Part shown: positions 16,035 through 25,733 of the stretch, piece by piece
Position numbering within the stretch: the stretch's first letter is position 1
Layout of the letters: every line of letters starts with the position of its first letter
NCBI GenBank assembly: GCA_016874655.1
Contig: VGTO01000011.1
Coordinates: 1 to 34,621 of the forward strand
Direction: 5' to 3'
Length of the DNA: 34,621 nucleotides
Source: Bacillota bacterium
Lineage (GTDB): Bacteria; Bacillota; Dethiobacteria; DTU022
Notes under the pieces: generated by a model
What the model was told of the DNA's origin: nothing
Database searches by the model: none
The model's input: only the letters and a program-made list of their open reading frames with translations
Position numbers and translations under genes: made by a program

Positions 16035-17927
16035 ATGAGTATAAATATAGAAAACTTAAATTTACCCGCCGATCTAAAAAAACTTACCCGGCAACAATTG
16101 GAAGAGGTATCAGCTGCCATCCGGGAATATATGATTAAAACCGTTGCCGATATCGGTGGCCATCTGGCAGCCAGCCTTGGGGTGGTGGAACTTGCCGTAG
16201 CCTTGCACAGTTATTACGAAAGCCCACGTGACAAAATTATCTGGGATGTTGGTCACCAGAGTTATCCCCACAAACTGCTTACCGGCCGCTGGGAAAGCTT
16301 TCCGACCCTGCGTCGACAGGGTGGTTTATGCGGTTTTCCAAAACCGGCCGAAAGTGAACATGATCCCTTTCTGACCGGGCACAGCAGTACGTCCATCTCC
16401 GCTGCAGTGGGGCTGGCCCTGGCCCGTGATCACTTAGCTGATGATTACCGGGTTGTGGCCGTTATCGGTGACGGGGCGCTTACCGGTGGCATGGCCTTTG
16501 AGGCGCTAAACCATGCCGGTCACATCAAGGCGAAGGTAACGGTAATCTTAAACGACAACAAGATGTCGATCGGCTCGAACGTGGGCAGCATGTCTGCTTA
16601 TTTGGGACGGATTCGATCCGATCCCAAGTACTCACGTCTAAAAGAGGATTTTGAAAACTTTGTAACCCGGGTGCCCCATATCGGCAGGCGGCTGGTTGAA
16701 ACAGCGGAGCGGCTTAAAGGTGGTCTGAAATACCTGATCATGCCTGGAATGCTGTTCGAAGAGCTGGGCTTTACTTATTTTGGTCCGGTAGATGGCCACG
16801 ATCTGGCAGCGCTCAGGAACGTATTAAAACAAGCTGATAAGATGAACGGGCCTGTTTTGGTCCACGTAGTGACCGAAAAGGGCAAGGGGTACCGTTTTGC
16901 TGAAATTGAACCGGAGATGTTTCACGGTATTGGTCCATTTGATCTGCATAACGGAACCCTGCGGAAGCAGAAAAAGGCACCCACCTATACGGACTGTTTT
17001 GGAAAAACATTACTGGAAATTGCCGCTGCTGATCCAAAGGTGGTGGCGATCACCGCAGCAATGACGACAGGAACCGGGCTGAAGGAGTTCAGCGAAAAAT
17101 ACCCGGAAAGATTTTATGATGTCGGGATCGCCGAGCAGCATGCGGTAACGATGGCCTCCGCTTTGGCTATGGGTGGGATGCGCCCTGTTTTTGCTGTCTA
17201 TAGCACTTTTCTACAGCGAGCCTATGATCAAATTCTTCATGACACCTGCATCCAAAACTTACCGGTCTTGTTTGCCGTCGACCGGGCCGGTATTGTCGGT
17301 GAAGACGGCGAGACTCACCAGGGGCTATTTGACCTGACTTACCTGCGCAGCATCCCTAATATGAATATCATGGCCCCGGCCAATGAAATAGAACTGCAGA
17401 ATATGCTTTTTACTGCTTTAAACAGTGATCATGGCCCAGTTGCTATCCGCTACCCTCGCGACAAGAGTAGCGGTCTAGATCGCAAACCACTTGGACTGCT
17501 GCCATGGGGACGGGGAGAGCTGATGCGTGAAGGCGACAGCCTCTTGATTGTTGCCGCCGGCACAGTACTGGCGGCTGCTCTCGAGGCAGCGGAAAACCTT
17601 TATTGGCAAGGGATTAAAGTGGCAGTGATTAATGCCCGTTTTGTAAAACCCCTTGACGAAGAATTGATTTTACAATGGGCAAAACATTGCGGCCACGTAC
17701 TGACCGTAGAGGAAAATATTTTAAACGGCGGTTTCGGCAGTGGCGTTGTTGAACTGATGGAGAAAAACGATCTGTTCATCCCGGTTAGGCGCCTTGGTAT
17801 TGACGATCAGTTTGTAGCTCACGGCAGCCGAGCCCAGATGCTGGCCTGCCACGGTTTAGACGCTACCGGTATTTTTAACACTGCCCTTGTGCTTAGCGGG
17901 AAGCAAGCAGTAAAAGGTGTCAATTGA
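16035..17927 (+). CDS. dxs: 1-deoxy-D-xylulose-5-phosphate synthase
   Basis: GGHLAASLGVVELAVALH, DVGHQSYPHKLLTGR, AVIGDGALTGGMAFEALNHAG, FEELGFTYFGPVDGHD, YDVGIAEQHAVTMASALA, DRAGIVGEDGETHQGLFDLTYLR. Start 16026 or 16035. Confidence 0.97.
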   Translation: MSINIENLNLPADLKKLTRQQLEEVSAAIREYMIKTVADIGGHLAASLGVVELAVALHSYYESPRDKIIWDVGHQSYPHKLLTGRWESFPTLRRQGGLCGFPKPAESEHDPFLTGHSSTSISAAVGLALARDHLADDYRVVAVIGDGALTGGMAFEALNHAGHIKAKVTVILNDNKMSIGSNVGSMSAYLGRIRSDPKYSRLKEDFENFVTRVPHIGRRLVETAERLKGGLKYLIMPGMLFEELGFTYFGPVDGHDLAALRNVLKQADKMNGPVLVHVVTEKGKGYRFAEIEPEMFHGIGPFDLHNGTLRKQKKAPTYTDCFGKTLLEIAAADPKVVAITAAMTTGTGLKEFSEKYPERFYDVGIAEQHAVTMASALAMGGMRPVFAVYSTFLQRAYDQILHDTCIQNLPVLFAVDRAGIVGEDGETHQGLFDLTYLRSIPNMNIMAPANEIELQNMLFTALNSDHGPVAIRYPRDKSSGLDRKPLGLLPWGRGELMREGDSLLIVAAGTVLAAALEAAENLYWQGIKVAVINARFVKPLDEELILQWAKHCGHVLTVEENILNGGFGSGVVELMEKNDLFIPVRRLGIDDQFVAHGSRAQMLACHGLDATGIFNTALVLSGKQAVKGVN

Positions 17928-18748
17928 AAAGCCGGTCAAAAATAAGATTTGACCAGCTGCTGCAGGAAAAACACCCCACTTATAGCCGCAGTAGGCTCCA
18001 GGCGCTGATCATGGCCGGTAAAGTGACCGTTAACGGGATTCCCTTCGATAAGCCTGGAATGCCGGTGGAAAGCGACTCTGAGCTGGTTATTATCGAACCG
18101 GATAACCCTTACGTCAGCCGGGGAGGGCTGAAGCTTAAAGGCGCGATAGCGGATATGCGACTTGACTTTACAGGTCTGAGAGTTCTTGATGCAGGCGCTT
18201 CCACCGGAGGTTTTACTGACTGTCTCTTGCAGCATGGCGCCGTCAAAGTGATCGCCCTTGATGTCGGCTACGGGCAGCTTGATCACAAGCTGCGTAAAGA
18301 TCCGCGTGTGGTTGTTTTGGAACGCTTCAATGTTCGCAATCTGCGGCCGGAGGATATCAGCGATAGTGTTGATTTTGCCACAGTAGATCTCTCATTTATT
18401 TCTCTGAAACTGGTACTGCCAGTTTTCTTCCGCTTACCTGTTCCCGCATTGCTTGCGCTGGTAAAACCTCAGTTTGAAGCGGGGAGAGCTGATGCCGGAA
18501 AAGGCCGGGGGGTAATTAGGGATCCGGTCCTGCATCGTGCTGTTTTGGAAGAAGTGATCTTTGCGGCAGTTGATACCGGCTACAGTTTTCGGAATCTGAC
18601 CTATTCCAGGTTACCTGGACCAAAGGGAAACCTGGAATATTTCCTGTTGCTTGCAGCTGATCCGGTTACTGATCAACAGCTTTTAGAAGCGCCAGCTGAA
18701 GCAGTCAGCCGAGTTGTTACTGAAGCACATGCGCTGCTTTTACGGTAA
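17924..18748 (+). CDS. tlyA: TlyA family rRNA methyltransferase / hemolysin (S4 + FtsJ-like)
   Basis: RFDQLLQEKHPTYSRSRLQALIMAGKVTVNG; YVSRGGLKLKGA; VLDAGASTGGFTDCLLQHGA; KPQFEAGR. Confidence 0.95.
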   Translation: MKSRSKIRFDQLLQEKHPTYSRSRLQALIMAGKVTVNGIPFDKPGMPVESDSELVIIEPDNPYVSRGGLKLKGAIADMRLDFTGLRVLDAGASTGGFTDCLLQHGAVKVIALDVGYGQLDHKLRKDPRVVVLERFNVRNLRPEDISDSVDFATVDLSFISLKLVLPVFFRLPVPALLALVKPQFEAGRADAGKGRGVIRDPVLHRAVLEEVIFAAVDTGYSFRNLTYSRLPGPKGNLEYFLLLAADPVTDQQLLEAPAEAVSRVVTEAHALLLR

Positions 18749-18823
18749 AAGTCAGGATTTTTAAGCAGGATAAAACAGCCCGGCGCAGAATAGATGCTAT
18801 GCTGGAAGGCACAGGAGGTTGTT

Positions 18824-19675
18824 GTGAAAAATATCGGACTTATTCCCAACTGGCGAAAGAAAAATGCCAACCTGGTGGTAGCTAAAATAGATCATTTTTT
18901 CTCCCAGCGCAGTATCGAACTGACCACTGCCGACGCTGCCCGGGTTGATTTTTATAGCGAAACATCACTGGCCGATCAACTACCCGAATGGCACGAAAGC
19001 ATGGATCTGATTATTGTCGTCGGTGGGGACGGAACAATTTTAAGGGTAGCCAGGGATTTGGCCTGTTGGAACCTGCCAGTGCTGGGCATTAACTTAGGAC
19101 ACAAAGGTTTCTTAGCTGAGATTGAAGTTGAGCAGATGGAGCGATTTTTACAGTATATTGCTACCGACCAGTACACCTGTAACGAGCGAATGATGCTTGA
19201 CACCAGGTTGCGCCGCGCTAACCAGGAGCTGGTGGCCTACCTTGCTTTAAATGACATTGTTGTTTCTCGCGGGCCTTTTTCGCGAATTATTGAAGTTGAA
19301 TCATACATCAACGATGATTTTATGGAAAGCTATTTCGGGGATGGCTTGATTGTTGCCACCCCGACCGGATCAACCGGCTATTCACTTTCGGCGGGCGGCC
19401 CAATTGTCAACCCCACCATGCAGCTTTTTGTGGTCACTCCGATCTGCCCTCATAGCCTCTATAACCGCTCGGTTATTATCAGTGGTAGCGATTTGATCCG
19501 GCTGCAGGTCGATTCCCGTCAGGTAGAGGTTATGCTCACCGTAGACGGTCAGGTTCGCCATAACCTTGAGGATGGTGACCAGATTATTGTCAAACGTTCA
19601 GAACAAACTGTCAAGCTTGTCTCGTTCCAGGATTATACATTCTACCGGATGTTACACAAGAAACTGAAAGCATAG
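18824..19675 (+). CDS. nadK: NAD kinase
   Basis: LIIVVGGDGTILRVARDLA, LPVLGINLGHKGFLAEIE, VATPTGSTGYSLSAGGPIVNP, TPICPHSLYNRSVII. GTG 18824 preceded by AGGAGG. Confidence 0.95.
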   Translation: MKNIGLIPNWRKKNANLVVAKIDHFFSQRSIELTTADAARVDFYSETSLADQLPEWHESMDLIIVVGGDGTILRVARDLACWNLPVLGINLGHKGFLAEIEVEQMERFLQYIATDQYTCNERMMLDTRLRRANQELVAYLALNDIVVSRGPFSRIIEVESYINDDFMESYFGDGLIVATPTGSTGYSLSAGGPIVNPTMQLFVVTPICPHSLYNRSVIISGSDLIRLQVDSRQVEVMLTVDGQVRHNLEDGDQIIVKRSEQTVKLVSFQDYTFYRMLHKKLKA

Positions 19676-19693
19676 CTTCAGGGAGGCCGATCG

Positions 19694-21421
19694 ATGTTAC
19701 TTGAGCTTAATGTCTCAAATTTCGCACTAATCGAAGATCTAAAAATCTCCTTCAGTCCCGGCCTCAATGTTTTAAGCGGTGAAACCGGGGCCGGTAAATC
19801 GATTATTATCGGAGCGATCAATTTACTTTTAGGCGAGCGAGCGGCGGTTGAACAGATCCGCCAGGGTAGTGAACAAACCCTGATTGAAGGCGCTGTGAGA
19901 GTAGAGCCACAGCTGGAGGCAGAGCTGGGTTCCCTGCTGGAGGGTGCCGGAATCAGCATTGAAGATGAGCTCTTACTGGCCAGGGAGGTTTCGCGCAATG
20001 GGAGAAGCGTGGCCAGGGTTAACGGTCGGGCGGTACCGGTTGCATTCCTGAAAGAAATTGGCCAGCTCTTAGTCGATCTGCACGGACAGCACCAGCATCA
20101 GTCGCTGTTGCGCCAGGATCAGCACATTGAGCTGCTTGACTCTTTCGGGGGGGAGGCGTTACTAAGAACGCGAAAAAAGTTAAGTGAACTATGGCGCCGG
20201 AAGCTGGACTTGAAGAAAGAGCTATCCGCTTTTGGTGAAGATAACGCCGAACGGGAAAGGCGCATAGATCTTTATGCCTACCAGGTAAAAGAGATTAGCG
20301 AAGCCTCTCTCCGGCCGGATGAAGATGAAGAACTGGCCGAGAGAGAGAAGCTTTTATCAAATGCAGAGAAAATATGCAACATCGTAGCCCGACTCTACGG
20401 AGAACTTTTTAGCGGCGAAGAAGAGGGAATGGAACAGTCTGTTGTAGATCGCCTGGGCCGCTTGTCTGTACTTATATCCGAAGCGGTAGCTATAGATCGT
20501 AATCTCGAACCGCTGGTTGACCTTTTTTCTGCCGCCACTGCTCAGCTAAGCGAGGTAGCGCATGAACTGCGTGATTATCAAACTAAATTTGACTTTGAAC
20601 CCTCTGAGCTGTTTGCTATCCAGGAACGGCTGAACCTGATCAATGCACTGAAGCGCAAATACGGGGGCACAACTGAAGCAGCGCTTGATTTTTGCAGTGA
20701 AGCTCAACGTGAAATGGAGCGGTTACAGAACAGCGAGGCCATGGTGGCGAAGATCGAAACTGATCTGGACGAACTGGCGGATCAGTTGGTCAAAGAGAGC
20801 ACTGAGCTAAGTCGTTTAAGAAAAGAGAGTGCCACCGAGCTTGAAAGATTAATTGAAGAGTGCTTGCTGGAGCTGGCCCTGCCCAACGCTCGCTTTGCCG
20901 TTAAATTAGATCGGAAACAGGAAGTTTCGGTGTTGGGGATCGATACTGTAGAGTTTCAATTTTCGGCTAACCGCGGCGAGGAAGTTAAACCGCTGGCCAA
21001 GATTATTTCCGGGGGGGAAGTGGCCAGGGTGATGCTGGCTCTGAAAACAGCATTGGCACGCCAGGATCTGATTCCCACGCTTATTTTTGATGAGGTCGAT
21101 TCGGGGATTGGGGGCGCTACCATTCAGTCTGTCGCCGAAAAGCTCTCCGAACTGGCCCGGCACCACCAGGTGATGTGTGTTACACACAGCCCCCAGATAG
21201 CATCAATGGCTGATTCCCATATCCGGTTATATAAAGAAGTACGCGGAGAAAGAACCCTAACCCGGGCGAACCTGCTTGCTGATGAAGAAAGGCGCCAGGA
21301 ACTGGCCCGCATGCTGGATGGGGCAGGCATTGATCAGGTCAGCCTTCAGCATGTCGATAACATGCTGACACGGGCAGCAAATTTTAAAAGAACTAAATTA
21401 GAAGGGGGTTTTAATGATTAG
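19694..21421 (+). CDS. recN: DNA repair protein RecN
   Basis: LLELNVSNFALIEDLKISFSPGLNVLSGETGAGKSIIIGAINLLLGERA; HGQHQHQSLL; ISGGEVARVMLALKTALA; TLIFDEVDSGIGGATIQSVAEKL; CVTHSPQIASMAD. Confidence 0.97.
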   Translation: MLLELNVSNFALIEDLKISFSPGLNVLSGETGAGKSIIIGAINLLLGERAAVEQIRQGSEQTLIEGAVRVEPQLEAELGSLLEGAGISIEDELLLAREVSRNGRSVARVNGRAVPVAFLKEIGQLLVDLHGQHQHQSLLRQDQHIELLDSFGGEALLRTRKKLSELWRRKLDLKKELSAFGEDNAERERRIDLYAYQVKEISEASLRPDEDEELAEREKLLSNAEKICNIVARLYGELFSGEEEGMEQSVVDRLGRLSVLISEAVAIDRNLEPLVDLFSAATAQLSEVAHELRDYQTKFDFEPSELFAIQERLNLINALKRKYGGTTEAALDFCSEAQREMERLQNSEAMVAKIETDLDELADQLVKESTELSRLRKESATELERLIEECLLELALPNARFAVKLDRKQEVSVLGIDTVEFQFSANRGEEVKPLAKIISGGEVARVMLALKTALARQDLIPTLIFDEVDSGIGGATIQSVAEKLSELARHHQVMCVTHSPQIASMADSHIRLYKEVRGERTLTRANLLADEERRQELARMLDGAGIDQVSLQHVDNMLTRAANFKRTKLEGGFND

Positions 21422-21965
21422 CTCTCACCTTGAGGAGATAACCTTAGCCTCAAACTATATCTACAGGGGAAGAATGATCAATGTCAGGCAGGACCGGGTG
21501 AAAGTAAAAAATGATCGGGAAGCCTTGCGTGAAATAGTTGAACACCCTGGTGCCGTGGCGATCCTGGTTTTGAACGAGCAGGAAGAAGCAATTTTGGTCA
21601 GACAGCATCGCCAGCCCTTAAAAGAGTTGCTATTGGAAATCCCGGCCGGCAAACTGGAGCCGGGCGAAGAACCCCTGGAGTGCGCCAGAAGGGAGCTGCT
21701 TGAAGAGACAGGTTTTACAGCAGCTGAGTGGAACGAACACGGCTTTTTTTATCCTTCTCCTGGTTTCTGTGATGAAAAAATCTATTTATTTTCGGCATCC
21801 GGATTAACTGCTCAAGAGTCAGTTACTATTGACCCCGATGAAAATATTGAGGTAGTTTATATACCGCTTGCCGAGATCGCCAACCTGATTGACAGCGGCT
21901 CCATAAAAGACGGTAAGACAATTATTGCCCTTCAAAAAATGCTGCTTCGAAGATGTGCAAAATAA
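21414..21965 (+). CDS. NUDIX hydrolase (ADP-ribose pyrophosphatase-like)
   Basis: Nudix box GKLEPGEEPLECARRELLEETGFTA. Placed between recN and xerD. Confidence 0.93.
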   Translation: MISSHLEEITLASNYIYRGRMINVRQDRVKVKNDREALREIVEHPGAVAILVLNEQEEAILVRQHRQPLKELLLEIPAGKLEPGEEPLECARRELLEETGFTAAEWNEHGFFYPSPGFCDEKIYLFSASGLTAQESVTIDPDENIEVVYIPLAEIANLIDSGSIKDGKTIIALQKMLLRRCAK

Positions 21966-22071
21966 AATAAATTGCCAATAATTTTTTGAAAATCTTTACC
22001 CCTTCAGCAGGTATTTTGAAAACTGCCGTTGAATACTTGTACTACTGATCACTGTGAGGTTCTCATTCTTA

Positions 22072-22959
22072 ATGGAAAAACAAATTAATAATTACATGCA
22101 CTATCTAGCCGTTGAAAAAGGCCTGTCAAAAAATACCCTCGAATCATATCGGCGCGATCTGCTTAAGTTTATTGCTTTTATGAACCAAATCCAAATTAGC
22201 AAGCCTGAAGAGGTTGACCGCGAAGCGCTAAATATCTTCATTGCCGATCTTAAAAAAAAGGGGCGGGCAACCTCTACGATTTCCCGTTGCATTGCCTCAA
22301 CTCGCTCTTTTTTTAATTACCTGCTAGGGGAAGGGCTGATTGCTAAAAATTCCACCCTGGAACTGGAATCTCCAAAACTGGAGAAGAAACTGCCCAGGGT
22401 TATGACTACCGGGGAAGTAGATCGACTATTGGCCCAACCGGTAATCGGAGAAAATAATGGTTTACGGGATAAGGCTATGCTGGAGCTCTTATATGCTTCG
22501 GGAATTAGGGTCTCCGAGTTAGTATCATTAAATATCAGTGATTTTGATCCCCGGGTCGGTTTTCTGCGCTGTAGCGGCAAAGGAATGAAGGAGAGAATTG
22601 TGCCGATCGGCTCGTTGGCGATTAATTCAGTTAAAAATTATCTGGCCGAATCAAGGCCGCGTTTTTTAAAATCGAATGGCGAAACATCACTTTTTCTTAA
22701 CCAGCACGGAAACAGAATGACCCGTCAGGGTTTCTGGAAAATATTAAAGAAATACGCCCGTAAATCAAACATTAACGGCGAAATTACACCGCACACTCTG
22801 CGTCACTCTTTTGCTACTCACCTGCTTGAAAATGGGGCAGACCTGCGTTCAGTGCAGGAAATGCTGGGCCACTCCGATATCTCCACCACTCAGATTTACA
22901 CCCAAATCACCAGGAGAAAGATACGAGAGATTTATGACCAATCCCACCCCCGGGCCTAA
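22072..22959 (+). CDS. xerD: Site-specific tyrosine recombinase XerD
   Basis: LEKQINNYMHYLAVEKGLSKNTLESYRRDL-like N-term; LYASGIRVSELVSLN; TPHTLRHSFATHLLENGADLRSVQEMLGHSDISTTQIYTQ (R..H.LRH..A..L...G.....VQ..LGH....T..Y). Start 22054 or 22072. Confidence 0.93.
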   Translation: MEKQINNYMHYLAVEKGLSKNTLESYRRDLLKFIAFMNQIQISKPEEVDREALNIFIADLKKKGRATSTISRCIASTRSFFNYLLGEGLIAKNSTLELESPKLEKKLPRVMTTGEVDRLLAQPVIGENNGLRDKAMLELLYASGIRVSELVSLNISDFDPRVGFLRCSGKGMKERIVPIGSLAINSVKNYLAESRPRFLKSNGETSLFLNQHGNRMTRQGFWKILKKYARKSNINGEITPHTLRHSFATHLLENGADLRSVQEMLGHSDISTTQIYTQITRRKIREIYDQSHPRA

Positions 22960-24148
22960 CCTTTCTGCACGTAGAGTTATCTTTGTCGTCCTGGACGGTG
23001 CCGGAGTCGGTGCGTTACCTGATGCCGGCCAATATGGCGATCTGGGTTCCAACACTATTAAACATGTGCTGGAAAAGCATCAGGGCCTGAAACTAGATAA
23101 CCTCTACAGTCTGGGGTTGGCATCGATCTTAGGAACGGGAGAGGAACATCGCGACCTGCTTTTAGAGGGCAGTTCTTACGGGAAGATGAAACCTCAGTCT
23201 CCCGGAAAAGATACCACCAGCGGCCACTGGGAGCTTGCCGGTTTGGTGATTGAAAAACCTTTTCCCGTTTACCCTAACGGTTTCCCAGAATCGGTCATCA
23301 AGGCAGTAGAAGAAGCCTTCGGTCGCTCTGTGCTGGGTAATTTCTCTGCCTCAGGCACGGAGATCATCAAGGACCTTGGCGCGGAACATTTAAAAACCGG
23401 GTTTCCAATAGTCTATACTTCTGCTGATTCAGTTTTTCAAATTGCCGCCCACGAAAAGGTTGTCCCGCTAGAAACCCTTTATCGGTGGTGTGAACTGGCG
23501 AGGATTATTTTAGACGGCGAACACGCCGTTGGCCGCGTTATTGCCAGGCCTTTTAAAGGAGAGCAGGGAGCTTTTGTGCGCATACCCAAACGACGTGATT
23601 TTTCGCTTGCCCCCCCGGGGGATACACTGTTGGATTTAGTTGAAAAAGCCGGAAAATCTGTCGCAGTGATTGGCAAGGTTTCCGATATTTTTGCCCACCG
23701 TGGTGTAACCAAAAAACTTCCGGGCGGCAACAACGAAGCTATAGCCGCTGATTTAATGTACCTGATTGAGAACCGGGAAGGCGACCTGGTGTGGGCCACC
23801 TTCGGGGATTTCGATACTGTCTATGGACACCGTAATGATAGCTCCGGTTTCGCCGCTGCTCTTGAAAGATTTGATCTAAAACTGGCAGAGCTGTTATCTG
23901 CCCTGTCTGCCGGAGATCTCCTATTTATAACGGCCGACCATGGTTGTGATCCCACTTTTCCTACTACAGATCACACCCGCGAATATGTCCCACTGATGCT
24001 CTATCGACCCGATTTCAATTTTCAGGCAGCCGATCAGGATTTGGGTATCCTGAATAGCTACGCCGATCTCGCTGCTACCGCCGCAAACTGGCTTCAAGTC
24101 GATACGCCGCTTCATGGTACACCTTTATCCTGGAGCATCAATAACTAG
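22934..24148 (+). CDS. deoB: Phosphopentomutase
   Basis: RVIFVVLDGAGVGALPDAGQYGDLGSNTIKH; GKDTTSGHWELAGL; ASGTEIIKDLGAEH; PIVYTSADSVFQIAAHE; ITADHGCDPTFPTTDHTREYVPLMLY. ATG 22934 overlaps the xerD end. Confidence 0.96.
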   Translation: MTNPTPGPNLSARRVIFVVLDGAGVGALPDAGQYGDLGSNTIKHVLEKHQGLKLDNLYSLGLASILGTGEEHRDLLLEGSSYGKMKPQSPGKDTTSGHWELAGLVIEKPFPVYPNGFPESVIKAVEEAFGRSVLGNFSASGTEIIKDLGAEHLKTGFPIVYTSADSVFQIAAHEKVVPLETLYRWCELARIILDGEHAVGRVIARPFKGEQGAFVRIPKRRDFSLAPPGDTLLDLVEKAGKSVAVIGKVSDIFAHRGVTKKLPGGNNEAIAADLMYLIENREGDLVWATFGDFDTVYGHRNDSSGFAAALERFDLKLAELLSALSAGDLLFITADHGCDPTFPTTDHTREYVPLMLYRPDFNFQAADQDLGILNSYADLAATAANWLQVDTPLHGTPLSWSINN

Positions 24149-24892
24149 ATGAGTGGTAGAATCTGGGTACAGGGTTTATTGCAGAAAAAACTTTCACCCC
24201 TGATCATTAAACTTCTGCAACAGGCCGGAATTTTAGCGGCAAACAACTGCTTACAACTATACCTGGTTGGTGGGCTGGTCAGAGATCTACTGCTTGACAG
24301 CTCCCTGCAATATGATTATGACCTGGTTGTGACCGGCGATGCCGGTCAATTTGCTGCGCTGCTACAAACGCAGGTTGGCGGACGTCTCACCCTTTATCCA
24401 CGGTATTTAACAGCGACTATCACGCTTGATGCCGATACAAAGTTTGATCTGGTCACGGCCAGGAAGGAAAGCTACAGCAAGCCTGCCGCCTTGCCTTACG
24501 TGGAGGCATCTGATTTAAAAGATGATCTTTACCGGCGCGATTTTTCGGTTAACGCATTGGCCTCTTCTTTACTACCCGGTGAATGGGGTTTACTTTACGA
24601 TTATTATCACGGTTACGACGATTTGCAAAATAAACTGATCAGGGTCTTTCATCCCAACAGCTTTATCGATGATCCACTGCGGATCATCAGGGCAATCCGC
24701 TTCGAACAACGCTATGCCTTTACGATTGAAAAACAGACCCTTTCCTACCTGATCGGGGCGATTAGGGCAAAAAACCTGGCCCTTGTTGATCAGCAGCGTC
24801 TGGCTCGCGAAGTGAAAAATATTTACCTTGAGCCTCAGCCGAAGATAGTATTGGAGCGGTTACAGGAACTGGGCGTTGGAATTTTGCGCTGA
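24149..24892 (+). CDS. CCA tRNA nucleotidyltransferase/poly(A) polymerase head-domain protein (short, 247 aa)
   Basis: YLVGGLVRDLLL...YDYDLVVTGDA; RKESYSKPAALPYVEASDLKDDLYRRDFSVNALA; DPLRIIRAIRFEQRYAF. Ends shortly after the head and neck domains. Confidence 0.85.
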   Translation: MSGRIWVQGLLQKKLSPLIIKLLQQAGILAANNCLQLYLVGGLVRDLLLDSSLQYDYDLVVTGDAGQFAALLQTQVGGRLTLYPRYLTATITLDADTKFDLVTARKESYSKPAALPYVEASDLKDDLYRRDFSVNALASSLLPGEWGLLYDYYHGYDDLQNKLIRVFHPNSFIDDPLRIIRAIRFEQRYAFTIEKQTLSYLIGAIRAKNLALVDQQRLAREVKNIYLEPQPKIVLERLQELGVGILR

Positions 24893-24941
24893 TCAGACAG
24901 TGCCGGTAATGGTGCTCGTTGCGTAGATGCAGCTGTACGGT

Positions 24942-24970
24942 TTGGAAACTTGAGGTTAGTTTGATATAAT
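24942..24970 (+). promoter_or_regulatory. Putative sigma-A promoter upstream of the site-2 protease/trpS/scpAB operon
   Basis: TTGGAA (24942-24947), 17-nt spacer, TATAAT (24965-24970). Confidence 0.55.
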
Positions 24971-25058
24971 TAAAAAGCTATTTTTTTTGAGCCTTAGGAA
25001 TTGCTATTTAACCCGACAACAGAGAAGGTTCAAGTTCGACCTTGAAGGAGGTATATTT

Positions 25059-25688
25059 ATGCTGGGATTAGATCCCATTGTTATAGCGTTGCGCATACCG
25101 GCCTTGCTGATTGCCATCACCTTTCACGAATTTGCTCATGCCCGCATGGCTTATTACTTTGGCGATACCACTGCCCACCGACAGGGTAGGATGAATTTAA
25201 ACCCACTCAGCCATCTCGACCCGATCGGCACAATCATGATTTTGCTGGTTGGCTTTGGCTGGGCAAAGCCTGTACCGATCAACCCTTACAATTTTAACCA
25301 GTACCGAAAAGGGTTACGCTGGGTCTCCTTTGCCGGACCGCTGGTCAACTTTATTCTTGGATTTTTAAGTCTACTCTTTTTTTCCGTTCTGATCAGCAGG
25401 GGTATTACGGACGGCCTATTTCTGCAGTTTGTAATGGTATTGACTCAACTAAACATATTGCTGGGCATCTTTAATTTAATTCCCATTCCGCCCCTGGACG
25501 GCTCAAAAATACTGATGTCTCTTTTGCCCGATGCTTATTTAGGCCACTACCGGACCATAGAACAGTACGCGCCGCTGATTCTCTTACTTTTAATTATTAC
25601 CAGGGCTCTTGGGGTGATAATCTTTCCACTTTTTAACCTGGTGCTTACTCTTTTTTCAACCATTATCGGTTTCATTCCCGGGTTATAA
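25059..25688 (+). CDS. Site-2 protease family (M50) membrane metalloprotease
   Basis: HEFAH motif in IAITFHEFAHARMAYYFGD; GRMNLNPLSHLDPIGT; NLIPIPPLDGSKIL. ATG 25059 preceded by AAGGAGG. Confidence 0.93.
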   Translation: MLGLDPIVIALRIPALLIAITFHEFAHARMAYYFGDTTAHRQGRMNLNPLSHLDPIGTIMILLVGFGWAKPVPINPYNFNQYRKGLRWVSFAGPLVNFILGFLSLLFFSVLISRGITDGLFLQFVMVLTQLNILLGIFNLIPIPPLDGSKILMSLLPDAYLGHYRTIEQYAPLILLLLIITRALGVIIFPLFNLVLTLFSTIIGFIPGL

Positions 25689-25733
25689 AATCCGAAGCTG
25701 ATCTAGATCATGTTAATGTTTTGAGGAGGAATA

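Noticed and set aside
22072-22959. Tyrosine recombinase as a sign of a mobile element
   Set aside because: Sequence and context fit housekeeping XerD (next to nudix and deoB). No att sites, transposase or phage genes seen.
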